From positions 1 to 44,185 of the forward strand of contig CAAGIO010000030.1 in NCBI GenBank assembly GCA_900769945.1: 44,185 nucleotides of DNA. Reading direction: 5' to 3'. Origin of the DNA: Bacteroidales bacterium. Its GTDB lineage: Bacteria > Bacteroidota > Bacteroidia > Bacteroidales > F082. Under the pieces are notes generated by a model. It was not told where the DNA came from. It saw nothing but the letters and a program-made list of their open reading frames with translations, and did not search any database. The number at the start of each line of letters is the position of its first letter. Position 1 is the first letter of the stretch. The position numbers and the translations under genes were made by a program. Positions 1 through 8,660 of this stretch are shown piece by piece.

Positions 1-131
1 ATGATGAGGAAACTCAAGCATCTTTTTGCAGATTTTTGGATGACAATTTTAAACTACCTATATCAGCCTATGCTCCAGGTTGCGTACCAAAGGTAGAAAT
101 TAAGGAGCGACTAAATAGTAATGAAATATGA
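1..131 (+). CDS. C-terminal end of an unidentified protein (cut by window edge)
   Basis: An open frame runs from the window edge (first full codon at base 3) to a TGA at 129-131. The visible tail contains DDNFKLPISAYAPGCVPK and ends in ERLNSNEI, with ordinary amino-acid composition. Its stop overlaps the ATG of the next gene by an ATGA junction at 128-131, typical of translational coupling inside an operon. The downstream acyltransferase suggests a polysaccharide-biosynthesis gene, but too little is visible to name a family. Confidence 0.6.
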   Translation, partial: DEETQASFCRFLDDNFKLPISAYAPGCVPKVEIKERLNSNEI

Positions 132-322
132 AAAACAGATTTGTCTTTATTGATGTGTTGAAGGCGATTGCTATTGTTGCAGTTGTCCTCTATCATTTTG
201 GGTATGCACCCGCAGGTTATTTGGGTGTGGACCTTTTCTTGGTGATAAATGGTTATTTGTTGTCTAAGAAATTCGGTGAGTTAAAAACTGTAATGGGGGG
301 GGGTAAACTTCCTGTTACATAG
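128..322 (+). CDS. N-terminal fragment of acyltransferase-3 family protein, ended by frameshift at a G tract
   Basis: This 64-residue piece is the start of an acyltransferase-3 (OafA/YrhL-like) membrane O-acetylase. It carries the first membrane helix with FIDVLKAIAIVAVVLYHFG, including the His (residue 23) that is essential in this family, followed by YLGVDLFLVINGYLL, which matches the family's GVDxFFxxSG block. The frame then runs through a tract of nine G residues at 295-303 and ends at TAG 320-322. The rest of the protein continues one base out of frame from about 300 to 1946. Removing one G (or adding two) would give a single protein of about 605 residues. The fragment alone cannot be active. 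It may be a phase-variable OFF state, a recent mutation or a homopolymer sequencing error. Confidence 0.7.
   Translation: MKNRFVFIDVLKAIAIVAVVLYHFGYAPAGYLGVDLFLVINGYLLSKKFGELKTVMGGGKLPVT
295..303 (+). repeat. G9 homopolymer tract inside the acyltransferase gene
   Basis: Nine consecutive G residues sit in an AT-rich gene exactly where the reading frame breaks. Eight or eleven Gs would restore one frame from 128 to 1946. Homopolymeric G tracts of this length in surface-glycan genes are classic slipped-strand mispairing switches in other bacteria. Whether this one switches cannot be told from one sequence. Confidence 0.75.
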
Positions 323-326
323 AGTA

Positions 327-1946
327 TTGCGGCTTTCTCCCGTACTCCTTGTCGGTACCGCTGTGTGCTTAATCTGGGGCAGTTATTGGATGTTGCCGTA
401 TGCCTTTCAAGATTTATCACAATATGTGATTGCATCAAATCTTTATGCCAACAATTTCTTGATGAGAATAAAGGCTTGGGATTATTGGAGCATCTCAAAT
501 GAATTTAAGCCGTTGATGCATACTTGGTATCTCGGTATAGTATTTCAATTTTATCTGTTTTTCACTGTTTCACTTATTATTGTTCGTAAGCTGTTCAAAT
601 CAAAACGTTCTTATTTATGGCTTACGGCAATCGTATTTGTTTGTTCTTTGGTCTTATACTTTTTGCCGGTAGTTGGCTTTGCACAACGCTTCTATTTACT
701 TCCGTTCCGGTTGTTTGAGTTTTGTGCAGGTATTTTGATTGCGCAGTTGCTGTCGTGGTTAAAAGAAAAGACTATAGAAATCAATAAGCCGTTGGGAAGT
801 GTGGTTTTTGTACTTTCCTTTGTGTGCTTGCTATTTCTGATGTTTGTCAATGTTGAGTTTGTTTCCGGCTTAATAAAACTGCCGATTGTTGTGTTGTTAT
901 CATCAATAGTCTTGCTTGCTTATCCGTATATCAATATTAAAATTGACTTTGTTGTTTCTAATAAGTGGTTGGCGAAGGTTGGAGAGATTAGTTTCAGCCT
1001 GTATATATGGCATCAGATTGTATTTGGCTTTTATAGATATTCGTTCTCTTCGAGCAGGTCAATAGGTACGTTTGTATTGCTTATCTCAATTACTATTATT
1101 CTTTCGTTATTGTCGTACTACTTCATAGAGAAGAGAGTAAATCAATATATTAAGAGAGAAAATGGAGTAAAAAGGCTCACATTCGCTGTTGTTACGGCTA
1201 CTTTGGTCATTACTGGAACGGCCTTCTATATCAATTCTATTTCTGGCGTTGTAAGAGATGTGCCTGAGCTTGATACATACAAGGGAAAGACAACAGACCG
1301 TATGCATATTGCATATAATGAAGCTCCGTATAAGATGAATAAGAACTTCTCAACAGATGATAAACTTCATGTGTTGGTGATAGGAAATAGTTTCGGAAGG
1401 GATTGGTTCAATATTTTGAAGGAGATGAATCTTGATGATCAAGTGGAGCTTTCTTACTTAGTTGATAGTTACAAGAATTATGACAAATATAAAGACAGAA
1501 TTGCTGATGCTGATTTGATATTCAGGACGATGGGACCTAATCATGAGAATAATCAAAGTACGATTGACGATGCGATGTATATTGTTGATACGTATGGATT
1601 CCCTAAGGAGAGAATGATAGTGGTGGGCAGCAAGATGTTTGGATATTGTTGCGGTCAGATTTATAGCCATAGAAAAAGTCCGGATTATTTTAGCCTCTCA
1701 TTGGATATTCCGAGAAAGATGTATGAGGATAATAATCGTTTCCAAGAAGAGTTGGGAGACCGCTTTATTGATATGATTACCCCGGTTATAGTGTCCGGTA
1801 ATTCTGTCAGAGTGTTTACAGATAACCACAAGATAATAAGTCAAGATTGCATTCACTTGACACAGAATGGCGCCAAGATGTATGCTGAGATTTTTAAAGA
1901 AAGAATTGAAAAAGAGATAATACGTCAAAAATCAAGCGACCGATAA
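327..1946 (+). CDS. acyltransferase-3 / SGNH O-acetyltransferase, main fragment
   Basis: This 539-residue frame holds the remaining membrane helices of an acyltransferase-3 protein, including the family block LKPLxHTW (here FKPLMHTWYLGIVFQFYLFF), followed from about residue 345 by a periplasmic SGNH domain. The SGNH nucleophile is probably Ser355 in IGNSFGRDW, and the C-terminal DxxH pair is Asp507/His510 in QDCIHL. The architecture resembles OatA/OafA-type enzymes that O-acetylate O-antigen, capsule or peptidoglycan. Upstream sequence in this frame reads back through HRVLRLSP into the G9 tract, so the TTG at 327 is not a true start; the natural start is the ATG at 128 in the other frame. As sequenced, this half lacks the first helix with the essential His. 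AT-rich codon usage fits an accessory glycan locus. Confidence 0.75.
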   Translation: MRLSPVLLVGTAVCLIWGSYWMLPYAFQDLSQYVIASNLYANNFLMRIKAWDYWSISNEFKPLMHTWYLGIVFQFYLFFTVSLIIVRKLFKSKRSYLWLTAIVFVCSLVLYFLPVVGFAQRFYLLPFRLFEFCAGILIAQLLSWLKEKTIEINKPLGSVVFVLSFVCLLFLMFVNVEFVSGLIKLPIVVLLSSIVLLAYPYINIKIDFVVSNKWLAKVGEISFSLYIWHQIVFGFYRYSFSSSRSIGTFVLLISITIILSLLSYYFIEKRVNQYIKRENGVKRLTFAVVTATLVITGTAFYINSISGVVRDVPELDTYKGKTTDRMHIAYNEAPYKMNKNFSTDDKLHVLVIGNSFGRDWFNILKEMNLDDQVELSYLVDSYKNYDKYKDRIADADLIFRTMGPNHENNQSTIDDAMYIVDTYGFPKERMIVVGSKMFGYCCGQIYSHRKSPDYFSLSLDIPRKMYEDNNRFQEELGDRFIDMITPVIVSGNSVRVFTDNHKIISQDCIHLTQNGAKMYAEIFKERIEKEIIRQKSSDR

Positions 1947-1979
1947 GTAGTCTTGATAATAATTACGAGTTGTAAATAA

Positions 1980-2156
1980 CTTGCAAATCGTTATGGTTTT
2001 GAATATTGGGATTATTCGGCAAACGCATCGTTTTTAGAACATCCTGAATGGTTTAACGATGCTGCTCATCTAAATGAGAGGGGAGCGGATTGTTTTACCG
2101 ATATGGTGATAGAGAGGATTCGCAAAAGCCATCAATCTGTTGCGATTAACAATTGA
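1980..2156 (+). pseudogene. C-terminal remnant of an SGNH/GDSL hydrolase
   Basis: Between TAA 1977-1979 and TGA 2154-2156 lies an open stretch with no start codon near its beginning. Its translation contains HPEWFNDAAHLNERGADCF, the closing block of SGNH hydrolases: an Asp-x-x-His pair followed by LNExGA. Only the last 58 residues survive, and the upstream sequence is immediately the end of the acyltransferase gene. It is most simply the 3' stub of a deleted SGNH gene, perhaps a second acyltransferase or an AlgX-like protein. The 2157-2397 stretch after it holds only non-coding AT-rich sequence and one TTGAATATCAAT motif. Confidence 0.6.
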
Positions 2157-2305
2157 GCCGCCAAAGTGATAACCGCCAGCTGAAAATTTTTCTATTCAAA
2201 ATAAAAACATGGTGTCTCTTCTTGCAAATCTCAAGAAACTTTATTTACTTTGCACTCAGATTGTGCATGAAGTGAGCGGGATTATCAGAGCAAATACTAA
2301 GACTA

Positions 2306-2317
2306 TTGAATATCAAT
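2306..2317. promoter_or_regulatory. TTGAATATCAAT motif upstream of gmd
   Basis: An exact 12-nt motif (TTGA-ATA-TCAA core, a short inverted repeat) that recurs at 8978-8989 and 35923-35934, always between genes, with a one-mismatch copy at 6245-6256. It lies about 80 bases before the preferred gmd start. A regulator site is an inference. Confidence 0.35.
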
Positions 2318-2397
2318 GATTTGTTTTGATTGTCGTTCCTTGCAGCTCGGCACTTTCAAATACTTTTTATAGGGTTGTTAATCAAAAAATTATTAAT

Positions 2398-3483
2398 ATG
2401 GATACAAAAAAAGTTGCACTTATTACAGGTATTACGGGTCAAGATGGCTCTTTCTTGGCTGAGTTTCTTCTTGAAAAAGGTTATGAGGTACACGGCATCA
2501 TACGCCGCTCGTCTTCGTTCAACACTGCCCGCATCGAGCATCTCTACCTCGATGAGTGGGTGCGTGATATGCACAATAAACGCCTCATCAACCTGCATTA
2601 CGGCGATATGACCGACTCAAGCTCGCTCATCAACATCTTACATAAGGTCAACCCTTGTGAGATTTACAATCTCGCGGCCCAGAGCCATGTCAAGGTGTCG
2701 TTCGATGTGCCGGAATATACCGCAGATACCGATGCTGTCGGCGTCCTTCGTCTCCTTGAGGCTGTCCGAATCCTTGGTATGGAGAAGACCTGCAAAATCT
2801 ATCAGGCATCAACATCCGAGCTCTTCGGACTCGTGCAGGAAGTGCCTCAGCGCGAGACAACGCCGTTCTATCCCCGCTCTCCTTACGGCGTGGCGAAACA
2901 ATACGGCTTCTGGATTACTAAGAACTACCGCGAGAGCTACGGCATGTTCGCCGTCAACGGCATACTGTTTAACCATGAGTCGGAACGCCGCGGCGAGACA
3001 TTCGTGACACGTAAGATTTCCCTCGCCGCAGCCCGCATCGCACAAGGATTCCAAGACAAACTGTATCTCGGTAACCTTAACGCCCTCCGCGACTGGGGCT
3101 ACGCTAAGGATTATGTGGAGTGCATGTGGCTGATACTGCAACAGGAGAAACCTGAAGACTTCGTCATCGCTACCGGCGAATACCATACCGTACGCGAGTT
3201 CACTACGCTGGCATTCAAAGAGGCCGGCATCACCCTTCGCTGGGAAGGCGAAGGCGTCAATGAGAAAGGCTACGATGTGGCTACAGGTAAGGAACTCGTC
3301 GCCGTTGACCCTAAGTTCTTCCGACCAGCCGAAGTGGAACAACTGCTCGGCGACCCTACTAAGGCTAAGACACTGCTCGGCTGGAACCCTCGTAAGACTT
3401 CTTTCGAACAGCTCGTGCATATTATGGTTGAACATGATATGCGATTCGCAAGAAAACTATATATGAAAGAAAAAATAGACTAA
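2398..3483 (+). CDS. gmd: GDP-mannose 4,6-dehydratase
   Basis: This 361-residue short-chain dehydratase/epimerase converts GDP-D-mannose to GDP-4-keto-6-deoxy-D-mannose, the first step to GDP-L-fucose in the cytoplasm. The NAD(P)-binding glycine motif is at residues 11-17 (GITGQDG), followed by the family's RRSSSFNTARIEHLY segment. The catalytic Tyr-x-x-x-Lys is Tyr163/Lys167 in SPYGVAK, and FNHESERRGETFVTRK is characteristic of Gmd. The ATG at 2398 is chosen because MDTKKVALITGITGQDG begins where Gmd proteins normally begin; an in-frame start at 2326 would add 24 unconserved residues. It is the first gene of gmd-fcl-fucP-PH-like, which appears to end at the hairpin at 6186. Its GC-richer codons contrast with the AT-rich acyltransferase upstream. 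Confidence 0.95.
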   Translation: MDTKKVALITGITGQDGSFLAEFLLEKGYEVHGIIRRSSSFNTARIEHLYLDEWVRDMHNKRLINLHYGDMTDSSSLINILHKVNPCEIYNLAAQSHVKVSFDVPEYTADTDAVGVLRLLEAVRILGMEKTCKIYQASTSELFGLVQEVPQRETTPFYPRSPYGVAKQYGFWITKNYRESYGMFAVNGILFNHESERRGETFVTRKISLAAARIAQGFQDKLYLGNLNALRDWGYAKDYVECMWLILQQEKPEDFVIATGEYHTVREFTTLAFKEAGITLRWEGEGVNEKGYDVATGKELVAVDPKFFRPAEVEQLLGDPTKAKTLLGWNPRKTSFEQLVHIMVEHDMRFARKLYMKEKID

Positions 3484-3545
3484 AGGCGAATAGATGCTTG
3501 ATGGCATATCACCCTTTTATGTTATTGATAACTACCGATATGGAG

Positions 3546-4487
3546 ATGAATAAGGACTCTAAGATATATGTCGCCGGACACCGTGGCATGGTGGGCTCGG
3601 CAATAGTACGTGAACTTGAACGTCAAGGATATAACAATATTATAACAAGAACACATAAAGAACTCGACCTTACCCGTCAGTGTGAGGTCGAGCAGTTCTT
3701 TGCAGAAGAGAAACCTGAATACGTGTTCCTTGCAGCAGCAAAGGTAGGTGGAATTGTTGCTAATCAAAATGCCCTTGCAGACTTTATGTATGATAATATG
3801 ATTCTTGAGATGAATGTGATACACTCTGCTTGGCGAAATGGTTGTAAGAAATTGGAATTTCTTGGCTCTTCGTGTATTTATCCCCGTATGGCTCCTCAGC
3901 CGATGAAGGAGAGCTGTCTTCTTACTTCTGAACTCGAGAAGACTAACGAGGCATACGCCTTGGCGAAGATTAGCGGACTGAAATATTGCGAATACCTTAA
4001 CAGACAATATGGTACCTACTTTATCTCGGTCATGCCTACCAACCTCTATGGCCCTAACGACAACTATCACCCGGAGCATTCCCACGTGCTTCCTGCACTG
4101 ATAAGACGTTTCCATGAGGCAAAAACCGCCGGCCTCCCTTCCGTTACCTGCTGGGGCGACGGCTCTCCTCTGCGTGAATTCCTCTATGTTGACGACCTCG
4201 CAAACCTCTGCGTCTTCCTCATGAATAACTATAGAGGTAACGAGACCGTAAATGCCGGTACAGGAAAAGAACTGACAATCAAAGCGTTGACAGAGCTGGT
4301 GGCGAAAGTCGTCGGTTATCATGGCGAGATAAAATGGGATACCTCCCGACCAAACGGCACCCCTCGCAAACTGCTCGATGTGTCGAAAGCAACGAGCTTA
4401 GGCTGGAAGTATAAGACCGAACTTGAAGACGGAATACGCCTCGCCTACAACGATTTCTTGAATAACCCAATGCGCGCCGAGAGATAA
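3546..4487 (+). CDS. fcl: GDP-L-fucose synthase
   Basis: The enzyme epimerises and reduces GDP-4-keto-6-deoxymannose (the Gmd product) to GDP-L-fucose using NADPH. The Rossmann motif is GHRGMVG at residues 11-17, as in WcaG/Fcl. GSSCIYPRMAPQPMKES is the family signature, and the catalytic pair is Tyr137/Lys141 in YALAK. Length (313 residues) fits the family. I chose the ATG at 3546 because MNKDSKIYVAGHRG matches the usual family N-terminus; in-frame ATGs at 3540 and 3498 are possible. It lies 62 bases after gmd, so both probably share a transcript and provide fucose for surface glycans or protein O-glycosylation. Confidence 0.94.
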   Translation: MNKDSKIYVAGHRGMVGSAIVRELERQGYNNIITRTHKELDLTRQCEVEQFFAEEKPEYVFLAAAKVGGIVANQNALADFMYDNMILEMNVIHSAWRNGCKKLEFLGSSCIYPRMAPQPMKESCLLTSELEKTNEAYALAKISGLKYCEYLNRQYGTYFISVMPTNLYGPNDNYHPEHSHVLPALIRRFHEAKTAGLPSVTCWGDGSPLREFLYVDDLANLCVFLMNNYRGNETVNAGTGKELTIKALTELVAKVVGYHGEIKWDTSRPNGTPRKLLDVSKATSLGWKYKTELEDGIRLAYNDFLNNPMRAER

Positions 4488-4540
4488 CAGCCTTCACCAC
4501 GCTGTCTCTTCCTCGTCGCAGAAAAATTATCTGATAATAA

Positions 4541-5869
4541 ATGTCTGAAAAACACCTTTTTAAAACAAAGTCGGGGGTGAACTACCTCCTCCCTTTTGTG
4601 CTTGTCACGCTGTGCTTCGCCTTGTGGGGCTTCGCTAACGATATCACTAACCCGATGGTGAAGGCGTTCTCTAAGATTTTCAGGATGAGCGTCACCGACG
4701 GAGCGTTAGTGCAACTCGCATTCTATGGCGGCTATTTCGCGATGGCACTGCCTGCCGCCTTGTTCATCAGGAGATTCAGCTATAAAGCCGGCCTCGTCAT
4801 GGGTCTCGGCCTTTATGCCGCCGGAGCTCTGCTCTTTATCCCAGCAAAATGGACCGGAAACTATTACCCCTTCCTTTTCGCCTATTTCATAATGACTTGC
4901 GGACTGTCGTTCCTTGAGACAAGCGCGAACCCTTACGTCCTCTCTATGGGAGAACATGAGGACGCTACTCGCCGCCTTAACCTCGCACAGGCATTCAACC
5001 CTATAGGCTCCCTCATGGGTATGTTCGTGGCCATGACATTCATTCAGTCGAGACTTAACCCTCTTAGCTCATCCGAAAGGGCTCTGCTCAATGACGCGGA
5101 GTTTGAGGCAGTGAAAGCCGCCGACCTCGATGTGCTCGTGAACCCTTACATAGTGCTCGGTATCATCATCTTGCTGATATTCTTATGCTTCATCTTTGTT
5201 AAGATGCCGAAAGGCGAGACAAGGGAGATGGGAGCGAACTCTATAGGAGCTACCTTCAAGCGTTTGCTCTCTAACGTCGCTTACAGGGAAGGTGTGGTGG
5301 CTCAGTTCTTCTATGTGGGCGCACAGATAATGTGCTGGACGTTCATAATCCAATATGGTACGCGCGTCTTCATGGGCGAGGGATTGAGTGAGATAGATGC
5401 GGAGGTGCTCTCGCAGAAATATAATATAGCTGCAATGATAATATTCTGCTGTAGCCGCTTCATCTGCACCTTCATGATGAAATATGTCAGGGCTGAAAGA
5501 CTTTTGTCACTGCTCTCTATCATAGCATCTGTCTTTGTGCTTGGTGTTATTTTTATCGGCGGGCGTGCCGGACTATACTGCCTCGTCGCCGTTTCCGGCT
5601 GTATGTCGCTGATGTTCCCAACAATATACGGTCTCGCTCTCGATGGCGTGGGCGATGACGCGAAAATCGGTGCCGCCGGCCTCATCATGGCTATCCTTGG
5701 CGGCTCAGTGCTGCCTCCCCTCCAAGCGATGATTATCGACTCTAAAGGTGCCCTCGGTATCAACCCTACAAACTTGTCGTTCATCCTGCCTCTCCTTTGC
5801 TTCGTAATTATCGCTATCTATGGTTTTAGAAATAATAAGTCATTGAAAACCAGAGTGGTTAATAATTGA
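4541..5869 (+). CDS. fucP: L-fucose:H+ symporter (MFS)
   Basis: A 442-residue major-facilitator permease with about twelve hydrophobic segments. FALWGFANDITNPMVKAF near the start and ETSANPYVLSMG around residue 130 are typical of the FucP/sugar:H+ symporter family, which imports free L-fucose. It starts 53 bases after fcl, in the same orientation. Its position next to de novo GDP-fucose genes suggests the cell can also take up host- or diet-derived fucose; the salvage enzyme (Fkp) is not in this window. Substrate assignment rests on family resemblance and context; other FucP-like proteins carry glucose or galactose. Confidence 0.85.
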   Translation: MSEKHLFKTKSGVNYLLPFVLVTLCFALWGFANDITNPMVKAFSKIFRMSVTDGALVQLAFYGGYFAMALPAALFIRRFSYKAGLVMGLGLYAAGALLFIPAKWTGNYYPFLFAYFIMTCGLSFLETSANPYVLSMGEHEDATRRLNLAQAFNPIGSLMGMFVAMTFIQSRLNPLSSSERALLNDAEFEAVKAADLDVLVNPYIVLGIIILLIFLCFIFVKMPKGETREMGANSIGATFKRLLSNVAYREGVVAQFFYVGAQIMCWTFIIQYGTRVFMGEGLSEIDAEVLSQKYNIAAMIIFCCSRFICTFMMKYVRAERLLSLLSIIASVFVLGVIFIGGRAGLYCLVAVSGCMSLMFPTIYGLALDGVGDDAKIGAAGLIMAILGGSVLPPLQAMIIDSKGALGINPTNLSFILPLLCFVIIAIYGFRNNKSLKTRVVNN

Positions 5870-5888
5870 TTATTTTATTTTTCTATTT

Positions 5889-6170
5889 ATGAAATATACA
5901 TTCGTCGCAAGCCATATCACAAAGGGAAATGTTATTTTCCCTGATAAACTTGAAATCTATGATGATAAGATTGTTTTTATCAAATCGAAACTAATAGGAC
6001 ATGATAGCACTGTGATTCAACGGGCCGGCATCGGCAGTGTGTCGCTAAAGGTGGGCCTGTTTTTCGCTGACATCATTATCGAGACCAAAGGCGGCCAGAT
6101 TACTGTCGCAAACGGCTTCCCGCGCTCCGATGCAAAGAAGATACTTGAGCTTCTATCAGAAGATAAATAG
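5889..6170 (+). CDS. small bacterial PH-like domain protein, function unknown
   Basis: A 93-residue soluble protein starting 19 bases after fucP. The sequence alternates short beta-strand-like segments (KLEIYDDKIVFIKS, ADIIIETKGGQITVANG) and ends in an amphipathic helix (SDAKKILELL), the expected order of a bacterial pleckstrin-homology-like fold: strands followed by one C-terminal helix. There is no signal peptide or membrane helix. Position suggests co-transcription with fucP, but nothing shows a role in fucose metabolism. The fold call is inference from pattern only. Confidence 0.6.
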   Translation: MKYTFVASHITKGNVIFPDKLEIYDDKIVFIKSKLIGHDSTVIQRAGIGSVSLKVGLFFADIIIETKGGQITVANGFPRSDAKKILELLSEDK

Positions 6171-6185
6171 TCATTAATAAGGTTT

Positions 6186-6220
6186 GGACTATCCGCAATG
6201 GTTCGGGTAGTCCTTATTTT
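6186..6220 (+). terminator. intrinsic terminator after the fucose operon
   Basis: GGACTATCCG (6186-6195) pairs with CGGGTAGTCC (6204-6213) with one G-T wobble and an 8-base loop, followed by TTATTTT. It lies 15 bases after the PH-like gene. Confidence 0.75.
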
Positions 6221-6511
6221 GCACTTTTCGTACTTTCGTATCTTGTTGAGTATCAATGATAAATGTAAAATATTGCGATAAAAGATGCAAAACGATAAAC
6301 AGAAATTGTTGCGAACTAATGTTGTTATTTGTATTTTGAAAAATATTGGCTCTAATGGCGTGGTTATGCTTTCAAGAAATGTCCTTGTTTTCATTAATTC
6401 CAAAATCATAATCAAAAACAGTCATATTATCAATGGATAATGGGCAGATAAACAATAGTACAAAAATCCTTTTTTTCATTTAAAATTGTTGAAAAAAATG
6501 ATGTAATAATG

Positions 6512-6542
6512 TTGACGGGTAATATTATTTTTATTATTTTTG
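6512..6542 (+). promoter_or_regulatory. Bacteroidota-type promoter for the 4,6-dehydratase gene
   Basis: TTG at 6512-6514, 20 bases, then TATTTTTG at 6535-6542 matches the -33 TTG / -7 TAnnTTTG consensus of the primary sigma factor in this phylum. It implies a 5' leader of about 190 bases before the ATG at 6735. Confidence 0.5.
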
Positions 6543-6734
6543 CCATCGTTGTTTGAATAAGCAGTTACAGACGTTTTTAGTTACTAAAAATTAATGTAAT
6601 GTGTTTTATTGTTACACCTTATAAAATATAAGGTAATATTGTGAAGAATTATGTTTTTTAGGTGGGATAATGAAGGGTTGGACAGGTAAGATGAGTTAGT
6701 GATTGACATATAAATCGTAAAATATAGCAAGAAA

Positions 6735-8660
6735 ATGATGAGAAGGATTATTAATTGGTATTTTTCACGAAAGGCTTTGCCCTATTGGTGCATTCTTGTG
6801 ATGGATTGTGTCATTGTGTTCCTATCTGGGCTGTTTGTGTTCTATTTGCAGCATGGCTGGGCTGACCTTGTCAGTCGTTTTGCTCAGGTGTCGGTGGGGT
6901 TGCTTGTCTCACTGATATTGTATATAGTGTCGTTTTTCGTGTTTCACACGTACAATGGGGTGATGCGTTATTCGAGTTTTGTTGACTTGCACAGGGTGGC
7001 GTATTCGACTGCGGTGGCAGGTGTAGGTGTATGCTTGTTGCATCAGGTACAGGTTCATTTAGGATTATCTCAATATATTCTTATTCCACGTGTGGATAGT
7101 GCGATAATGTTGTTTATAGTTGCCACAATGTTGATGTGGTGTCTGAGGGTGGTGGTCAAGGGTTTGCATGATTCTTACCGTGGTGATGGTACAATAAAGA
7201 AGGTGTTTGTATATGGTTGCATGGAGGGAGGAGTTGCTCTTGCCAAGAGTCTTCGCAATGAGTCGCCTCAGCGTTATCGTTTGGGAGGATTCATCACAAC
7301 AGACAAGACTCTTCATGGGACGTGGCTGTTGGGGGAGAAGGTTTATCTTGATGATGATTCTCTTGTTAGGACTATGGAGGAATGTCATGTGTCGGCTGTC
7401 CTTGTGTCGCCGCTTCAGAGGGAGTATTTCATTACGCGCACCACGTTTATCGATGCTTTAATAAATGCTGGAATAAAGATTCTTATCACGCCGGCAGGGG
7501 CTGAGGAATGGGATGGGAAGTCTGATATTTCATACCAGCAGCTCAGGGAGGTTGAGATAGAGGATCTTCTTCCGAGGGATAAGATAGATGTTGATATGGA
7601 AGCCATTGGAAAGATGCTTGCCGGCCGGCGTATCCTTATCACGGGAGCGGCAGGTTCGATAGGCTCTGAGATGTCACGGCAGGTTGCCAAGTTCAAGCCG
7701 GCCGATCTTATCCTTGTTGACCAGGCAGAGACACCTATGCATGATATGCGAATGTATATGGCTAACAACCATAAGGATATACATGTCGAGACTATTGTGA
7801 CGAGCATCTGTAAGCAGAGCCGTATGGAGTCTATCTTTGCGCAATATAAGCCTGAATATGTGTTCCATGCTGCGGCTTATAAACACGTCCCGATGATGGA
7901 GGACAACCCTGCCGAGGCTGTTCAGAACAACGTCTTCGGCACAAGGGTCATAGCCGACCTCGCAGTGAAGTACGGCACCAAGAAGTTTGTGATGATAAGT
8001 ACGGATAAGGCGGTGAACCCTACAAACGTGATGGGATGTTCAAAGAGAATATGCGAGATATATTGCCAGAGCCTCAACAACAGTCTCTGGGAAAAGACGC
8101 AGAAAACCGGAAAGATGACGACGCAGTTTGTGACAACACGCTTCGGTAATGTCCTCGGTTCAAACGGCTCTGTCATCCCAATATTCAAGGAGCAGATTAA
8201 GAAGGGCGGCCCGGTCACAGTAACGCATCAGGACATAATACGCTACTTCATGCTCATACCAGAGGCTTGTCGCCTTGTGTTGCAGGCGGGCACCATGGGT
8301 CACGGAGGTGAGATATATGTATTCGACATGGGTAAACCTGTTCGTATTGCCGACCTCGCAAAGCGTATGATAGACTTGTCGGGAGCAAAGAACATAGAGA
8401 TAAAGTTCACGGGGCTTCGTGACGGAGAGAAACTTTATGAGGAGGTTCTCAGCGGTGCCGAACAAACAAAACCAACCTCCCACCCGAAGATAATGGTCGC
8501 ACAGGTGCGTGAATATCCTTACGACCTCGCTCTGAATAACGAGATAGAACTATACAACCTATCACTCAATGCCGATGACATGGCGATAGTCAAGAAGATG
8601 AAGGAGATTGTACCGGAATATAAAAGCAGACATAGTAAATACGAGGCGCTGGATAATTAG
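6735..8660 (+). CDS. membrane NDP-sugar 4,6-dehydratase (FlaA1/WbpM/PglF family)
   Basis: A 641-residue protein with four N-terminal membrane helices (residues about 15-130), a CoA-binding-like Rossmann region (about 150-270), and a C-terminal dehydratase domain. The second NAD(P) glycine motif is GAAGSIG at residues 304-310. The catalytic block is PTNVMGCSK with Met433 in place of the usual Tyr and Lys437, the S-M-K triad typical of WbpM/PglF enzymes. These convert UDP-GlcNAc to UDP-4-keto-6-deoxy-GlcNAc for O-antigen, capsule or glycoprotein sugars. The aminotransferase 345 bases downstream is the expected next enzyme. Exact substrate is inferred from the family. Confidence 0.9.
   Translation: MMRRIINWYFSRKALPYWCILVMDCVIVFLSGLFVFYLQHGWADLVSRFAQVSVGLLVSLILYIVSFFVFHTYNGVMRYSSFVDLHRVAYSTAVAGVGVCLLHQVQVHLGLSQYILIPRVDSAIMLFIVATMLMWCLRVVVKGLHDSYRGDGTIKKVFVYGCMEGGVALAKSLRNESPQRYRLGGFITTDKTLHGTWLLGEKVYLDDDSLVRTMEECHVSAVLVSPLQREYFITRTTFIDALINAGIKILITPAGAEEWDGKSDISYQQLREVEIEDLLPRDKIDVDMEAIGKMLAGRRILITGAAGSIGSEMSRQVAKFKPADLILVDQAETPMHDMRMYMANNHKDIHVETIVTSICKQSRMESIFAQYKPEYVFHAAAYKHVPMMEDNPAEAVQNNVFGTRVIADLAVKYGTKKFVMISTDKAVNPTNVMGCSKRICEIYCQSLNNSLWEKTQKTGKMTTQFVTTRFGNVLGSNGSVIPIFKEQIKKGGPVTVTHQDIIRYFMLIPEACRLVLQAGTMGHGGEIYVFDMGKPVRIADLAKRMIDLSGAKNIEIKFTGLRDGEKLYEEVLSGAEQTKPTSHPKIMVAQVREYPYDLALNNEIELYNLSLNADDMAIVKKMKEIVPEYKSRHSKYEALDN

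Larger units (their letters stand above)
6171..6734. other. 564-base AT-rich intergenic region with terminator, motif variant, promoter and long leader
   Basis: No gene is supported here. It contains, in order, the terminator hairpin at 6186-6213, a one-mismatch copy of TTGAATATCAAT at 6245-6256, a well-formed promoter at 6512-6542, and an 8-bp perfect inverted repeat (ACCTTATA/TATAAGGT, 3-nt loop) at 6616-6634 in the leader of the dehydratase gene. The short frames present have no coding character. Confidence 0.6.

Noticed and set aside
3522..4322. A long minus-strand open frame inside fcl
   Set aside because: Antisense shadow of a strongly conserved gene; its translation has no family features.
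6300..6734. Search for an invertible promoter (inverted repeats flanking the promoter) upstream of the dehydratase gene
   Set aside because: No long inverted repeats were seen on both sides of the promoter; only the short leader hairpin was found.
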